Assembly (NCBI GenBank): GCA_002431975.1
Contig: DJFA01000046.1
Span: 58,530-67,332 of the forward strand
Length of the DNA stretch: 8,803 nucleotides
DNA from: Ruminococcus sp. UBA5884
GTDB taxonomy: Bacteria; Bacillota; Clostridia; Oscillospirales; Ruminococcaceae
Direction: 5' to 3'
Below are positions 6,801 to 8,803 of this stretch, one piece after another. Position 1 is the stretch's first letter. Each line of letters opens with the position of its first letter. The notes under the pieces are model-generated. The model saw only the letters and a program-made list of their open reading frames with translations. It did no database searches and was not told where the DNA came from. The translations under genes were made by a program, and so were the position numbers.

Positions 6801-8803
6801 AAGCCTGTAAAGCATCTGAACATACTGTCAAGCAGCTTTTCATCATAAAGACCGCACGGATAATCCCATACTATATGAAGTTCACCATTTCTGAGCATAG
6901 CCTGACAATCAAGATACACCTGCGGAGTCCTTGAGGCGGATTTTTCAAAATCATATGCAAGCTTTACGTTGCCGCTGTCAAAAAGTGCACTTGTGAATAC
7001 TATCGGCATAAGAGGTCTGCCGTTTACTGTTTTCTGAACTCTTGAAAGCTCTCTCATGAAATCTATGCCGTCAAAATAAAGATGAGCAAGGTAATCATTG
7101 AGTCTTTTATGACTTTCAGAAAGAATTGTCTTAAAGTCACTGCCGTCTGCAAAATCATAGTCAAGAAGTACTATTTTAGTAAAATCTCCGAGTATTTTAT
7201 CAACCTGACGATGTATCTGCTCTCTGCTGAATACGGTAAGATTAACAGCAAGCTTTGACTGTCCGCTGTAAAGCGAAAGTGCATATGAATACAGTCCGCA
7301 AAGCAGTATTGCAGGAGTTATATTCATTCCGGCAGCTGATTTTCTTATTTTCTCCCAGACTTCATTGCTGAATTTCATATGTTTTCTTCCAAATTCAGGG
7401 GATTTAAGATTTTCAGGCGGAGTCCTGAACTTTATGGCAGGAGCTGACGGAAAATCATTGACCTTTTCAAGCCAGTATTTTTTATCCTTTTCAAATTCAT
7501 CTGTTTTCTTTGCGGATTCAAGTATATAATCTCTGAATGAAAGCTCCAGTTCTTCATTTTCAACTTTTCCGCTGTATGCCGCTTCAAGTTCGGCTGCAAG
7601 CATAATAACGCTTGAAGCGTCCATTATAACAGCATCAAATGCATACATGATATGAACATTGTTTTCAGCTGTTCTGAAAGCCTTCATTGTAAACATAGGC
7701 CATTTACCTATTTCAAAGACTGTATTTCTGAGTTCTTTGTATTTCTGTTCAAGATATTCATTCTGCTGAGCTTTATCCATTTTGCTTATATCAGTTTCAG
7801 AAATTTTGTATTCAACCTCATCAGGACGAAGTATCTGCTGTGTTCCGTTGTCATAAATAACTGCACGGAGCATATCATGTCTTTTTATAACTGTATTGAG
7901 TGCCTCTGTAAATTTTACGCAGTCATAATCGCCGCTTGTTTCAGAGAAAAATGCTGTGCCGTATCCGCCGAGTACAAGGTCTTTGCTTCTTCCTGAGAGA
8001 TATGCAACCTGAACATTATTAAGCGGAAATCTTTCATATCTGTTTTTTGTGTCAGGAACTATATCCTTTAAAACTTCTGTTTTGCCTGAATCAGCATATA
8101 CAGCAAGTCTTGCAGGAGTCTGTTCTCTGTAAAGGTCGGCAACTGTTATATTGAAACCGTTTTTCCTGAGAATTGCAGTAAGCTTCATGGCACTTATCGA
8201 ATCGCCGCCAAGCTTTATGAATGAGCTGTCCATTCCAAATTTTCTGTCTGTGATAACTGCCCTGAATGCATCATATATTTTCTTTTCGGTTTCAGTTTCA
8301 GGAGCAGTGAAATTTTCCTCACATATCTGAGGTTCTTTAAGCATACTCTTATCAAGTTTTCCGTTATGATTTACAGGAAGTGAATCCATCTGTATAAATT
8401 CAGACGGAATCATATAGTAAGGAAGGATTTTTCCAAGTTCTTCAGTTATGCGGCTCTGGCATTCTTTAAGGCTTATACCGTCCTTTGTAACAATATATGC
8501 TGCAAGGAACATTCCATTACTGCCACGGTATGATTTCACAGCTGCATTGACAATATCGTTACAGTCACGAAGTGCAGCTTCTATTTCATCTGTACTTATA
8601 CGGAAACCACGGATTTTAAGCTGGTCATCAAATCTTGAAATAAAACATATATTTCCGTCATCCTGCCTGTATCCGTAATCACCTGTTTTATATATTTTTG
8701 TACCATCAGAAAGCGTTATGAATTTTGAGGCAGTAAGTTTCTCATCACCGCAATAGCCAAGAGCAAGCCCCTGACCATATATGACTATTTCGCCTACAGA
8801 ACC
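3854..8803 (-). CDS. Non-ribosomal peptide synthetase, A-PCP-Cy-A(MT)-PCP, 5' end outside window
   Basis: An open frame reaches the right edge of the window, so this is the C-terminal 1649 residues of a longer enzyme; numbering starts at the edge. Domains in order: C-terminal part of A1 (1-156), carrier PCP1 (about 168-238, Ser202), heterocyclization domain Cy (256-688), A2 N-terminal core (700-1133), inserted methyltransferase-like domain (1138-1516), rest of A2 (1518-1558), and carrier PCP2 (1573-1644, Ser1609), then the stop. The GTG at 8539 falls inside A1, between motifs A8 and A9, and is not a start. The module loads cysteine, condenses it with the chain on PCP1 and cyclizes it to a thiazoline. 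This matches the logic of yersiniabactin HMWP2 and pyochelin PchE/PchF, but with a second A domain before the Cy. It ends on a bare PCP without thioesterase or reductase. The next genes on the strand are the ABC pair. A metallophore product is inferred; a non-metal-binding thiazoline peptide remains possible. Confidence 0.95.
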   Translation of the reverse strand, partial: GSVGEIVIYGQGLALGYCGDEKLTASKFITLSDGTKIYKTGDYGYRQDDGNICFISRFDDQLKIRGFRISTDEIEAALRDCNDIVNAAVKSYRGSNGMFLAAYIVTKDGISLKECQSRITEELGKILPYYMIPSEFIQMDSLPVNHNGKLDKSMLKEPQICEENFTAPETETEKKIYDAFRAVITDRKFGMDSSFIKLGGDSISAMKLTAILRKNGFNITVADLYREQTPARLAVYADSGKTEVLKDIVPDTKNRYERFPLNNVQVAYLSGRSKDLVLGGYGTAFFSETSGDYDCVKFTEALNTVIKRHDMLRAVIYDNGTQQILRPDEVEYKISETDISKMDKAQQNEYLEQKYKELRNTVFEIGKWPMFTMKAFRTAENNVHIMYAFDAVIMDASSVIMLAAELEAAYSGKVENEELELSFRDYILESAKKTDEFEKDKKYWLEKVNDFPSAPAIKFRTPPENLKSPEFGRKHMKFSNEVWEKIRKSAAGMNITPAILLCGLYSYALSLYSGQSKLAVNLTVFSREQIHRQVDKILGDFTKIVLLDYDFADGSDFKTILSESHKRLNDYLAHLYFDGIDFMRELSRVQKTVNGRPLMPIVFTSALFDSGNVKLAYDFEKSASRTPQVYLDCQAMLRNGELHIVWDYPCGLYDEKLLDSMFRCFTGFISDAWKINDSRFPKNPDIENFYAEYNNTHWEHRKLTLQNLVKESLYNPSYSSKVWIYSENGTFTYEQTRREAEKYAAYLQSQGTGCGDFVCVEGERTPETLFMILGTVLCGAAYIPVQPSWPDERKNNIIINSGCKCVLKSGTDISGGNFEFAEAAENAPAYVIYTSGSTGKPKGVLINQSAVTNTILDINDRYKICAADVFAAVSSFSFDLSVYDIFGSLNKGAGISLIRDMKNINSAVNQLSRDNVTVWNTVPALMELLTENIVRKKEDISIPLRLVLLSGDWIPVQLPENIRSCFKTAKTVSLGGATEASVWSIAYDIDENMHYDVHIPYGYPLRNQHMYVLGENLEPLPENVEGDIYIGGDGTADGYQNAKELTDAAFIDHYRFGRIYRTGDSGYISEKGWMEFCGRKDFQVKLNGLRIELGDIDSNILKTDGISDSVSSVIRNDSGSEYLCTYVKREQVISDETEITDIPYDTMKKHENRIISAFDLESYRKINSLLEEYCISCMAETLQKLGISAFSGMRITPDEICRKLNISENRYKNFRQWFTAMKNKNIISMDSGIFMFYPEKAGQPDSIYERLTADGIPDYISAAVGYVIKIRENLPDILLGKVDPMAEIFFKDGNMQNGINVYRNSIIGKVYGSLAAELTKLLAEKNSGKTFRILEVGAGVGGTTDYIIENIKSMSDISYTFTDLSDVFLDEARKRYKDCDFVDYRIFDINKHPRIQDMPLHSFDLIIGANVFHDAHNIDSVMEEMQLLLADNGMLMIIEATVNTAAQMITAGFIEGLTAYEDDRLKTDLPAYSEQQWKNSVVKGGYTNPVMFPQNDESRKILNTSLILTRTRLKGSIVDETDIINRLREKIPDYMIPKFIIEMQKFPLTDNGKLDMKKLPVMNIEQAGRNTYEKPETELQKKLCGLWEENLGIGKIGITDNYFTLGGDSLKAIRLMSRIEEEGYTININSVFHCTTVKDMAEEIEKTVK
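3872..4087 (-). other. NRPS domain: C-terminal peptidyl carrier protein PCP2
   Basis: The motif LGGDSL has Ser1609 (codon 3977-3979) as the phosphopantetheine site. It holds the cysteine loaded by A2 and then the thiazoline product. Only about 40 residues follow, ending EKTVK, with no thioesterase, reductase, terminal condensation domain or obvious docking helix. The chain must therefore pass to another protein or be released in trans. Confidence 0.92.
4130..4252 (-). other. NRPS domain: adenylation A2, C-terminal subdomain end (A9-A10)
   Basis: After the insertion, A2 resumes with A9 (IPDYMIPKF, residues 1531-1539) and A10 (NGKLD, 1551-1555). Lys1553 is the invariant catalytic lysine. Its presence shows that the interrupted adenylation domain is complete and should be active. 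Confidence 0.9.
4256..5392 (-). other. NRPS domain: methyltransferase-like insertion between A8 and A9 of A2
   Basis: About 380 residues interrupt A2. A helical, winged-helix-like part (about 1176-1238) precedes a class I SAM-methyltransferase fold: motif I ILEVGAGVGG (1333-1342), the acidic strand FTDLS (1361-1365), FDLIIGANVFHD (1403-1414), LLADNGMLMIIEAT (1428-1441) and FIEGLTAYEDDR (1453-1464). The position and the last motif resemble the inserted domains of HMWP2, PchE and PchF. In PchF the insertion N-methylates a thiazolidine; in PchE and HMWP2 it is described as an epimerase derived from a methyltransferase. The glycine-rich SAM loop is intact here, so SAM binding is plausible, but methylation and epimerization cannot be told apart by eye. 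Confidence 0.85.
5405..6706 (-). other. NRPS domain: adenylation A2, N-terminal core, predicted cysteine-specific
   Basis: Motifs A3 (TSGSTGKPKG, residues 834-843), A4 (FDLSVYDIF, 878-886), A5 (LGGATEAS, 974-981), A7 (YRTGDSGY, 1060-1067) and A8 (from GRKDFQVKLNG, 1078) are present. Aligning by eye to the GrsA-Phe pocket gives Asp879, Leu880, Tyr883, Asn920, Leu948, Ser950, Leu974, Val982, Trp983 and Lys1553: D-L-Y-N-L-S-L-V-W-K. The known cysteine code is D-L-Y/F-N-L-S-L-I-W-K, so only Ile-to-Val differs. The segment LLSGDWIP (948-955) is also typical of Cys-activating domains of the HMWP2/PchE group. Domain completion by A9 and A10 comes after the MT-like insertion. Confidence 0.9.
6740..8038 (-). 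other. NRPS domain: heterocyclization (Cy)
   Basis: The N-terminal signature FPLNNVQVAYLSGR (residues 259-272, followed by LGG) and RHDMLRAV (308-315) mark a Cy rather than a normal condensation domain. The HHxxxDG motif is replaced by DAVIMD (390-395), the DxxxxD of Cy domains. Further Cy motifs are GDFTKIVLLD (539-548), PIVFTSAL (600-607) and RTPQVYLDCQ (625-634). Thr604 and Asp632 correspond to the Thr/Asp pair shown in other Cy domains, such as the bacillamide synthetase, to be needed for cyclodehydration. All expected catalytic positions are kept, so peptide-bond formation followed by thiazoline formation with the Cys from A2 is predicted. Confidence 0.93.
8090..8302 (-). other. NRPS domain: peptidyl carrier protein PCP1
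   Basis: The phosphopantetheine attachment motif LGGDSI is at residues 198-203, with Ser202 (codon 8198-8200) as the modified residue, in a typical four-helix carrier context. It carries the donor acyl or peptidyl chain used by the following Cy domain. A phosphopantetheinyl transferase must be encoded elsewhere. Confidence 0.9.
8336..8803 (-). other. NRPS domain: adenylation A1, C-terminal part only
   Basis: Core motifs A6 (GEIVIYGQG, residues 4-12), A7 (YKTGDYGY, 38-45), A8 (around RFDDQLKIRGFRI, 57-69), A9 (LPYYMIP, 127-133) and A10 (NGKLDK, 147-152, catalytic Lys149) are intact. Nothing is inserted between A8 and A9, unlike A2. Most of the pocket lies outside the window, so the substrate cannot be read. 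The A8 sequence IRGFRI is that of amino-acid-activating domains rather than the aryl-acid type (N-RGGEK form), which argues against salicylate or dihydroxybenzoate loading here. Confidence 0.9.

Noticed and set aside
8537..8539. GTG codon as the start of the NRPS (1561-residue protein)
   Set aside because: The frame is open for 88 further codons to the window edge and these encode adenylation motifs A6, A7 and A8. The GTG is an internal valine codon between A8 and A9.
251..8678. Numerous plus-strand reading frames of 60-130 codons opposite the ABC and NRPS genes
   Set aside because: They lie antisense within genes that have complete family motifs, and their translations show no domain or conserved motif. 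They are shadows of the coding frames.
8336..8803. A1 as an aryl-acid (salicylate/dihydroxybenzoate) loading domain
   Set aside because: The A8 region reads IRGFRI as in amino-acid-activating domains, without the RGGEK form of aryl-acid enzymes. The pocket itself is outside the window, so the true substrate is unknown.

Overview
The window is one strand-coherent block, with every gene reading on the minus strand. Transcription runs from the right edge to the left: the 3' part of a large non-ribosomal peptide synthetase (NRPS) gene (3854-8803, 5' end outside the window), a 263-bp gap filled mostly by a repeat element, then two overlapping genes for ABC half-transporters (1809-3590 and 82-1812), a hairpin terminator (39-76), and the end of a second copy of the repeat element at the left edge. 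Base composition looks AT-rich, ribosome binding sites are strong AAGGAG/AAAGG types, and the intergenic DNA carries 'GTAGGGGCGAAC...'-type palindromic repeats. This suggests a low-G+C anaerobic Firmicute of the Clostridia (Ruminococcus-like). The assignment is an inference from style; no marker gene is present.

The NRPS fragment (1649 codons in the window) has the order A1 (C-terminal part) - PCP1 - Cy (heterocyclization) - A2 with a methyltransferase-like domain inserted between core motifs A8 and A9 - PCP2 - stop. The Cy domain keeps its DxxxxD motif and the later Thr and Asp catalytic positions. The A2 pocket residues read D-L-Y-N-L-S-L-V-W-K, which is the cysteine code with one conservative change. 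The module is therefore expected to condense and cyclize cysteine into a thiazoline ring. Cy plus Cys-A with an embedded MT-like domain is the signature of yersiniabactin HMWP2 and of pyochelin PchE/PchF. There is no thioesterase or reductase at the C-terminus, so the chain must be released or extended by another protein.

The two ABC proteins each have a six-helix membrane domain fused to a complete nucleotide-binding domain. They overlap by 4 bp (ATGA) and look like a heterodimer. Their placement after a thiazoline NRPS, and an unusual D-loop in the first one, resemble the YbtP/YbtQ and IrtA/IrtB pairs that handle metal-loaded siderophores. The working hypothesis is a thiazoline-type metallophore locus (or a related thiazoline peptide) with its dedicated transporter in a Clostridia-type anaerobe. 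The upstream genes that would settle this lie outside the window.

The non-coding DNA is also structured. A MITE-like element (3627-3844) has 13-bp terminal inverted repeats, an inner 25-bp perfect inverted repeat whose arms are themselves hairpins, and a 17-bp dyad. The same terminal sequence recurs at 3-38 in the same orientation, so the transporter pair sits between two directly repeated element ends, each just downstream of the 3' end of a minus-strand gene.
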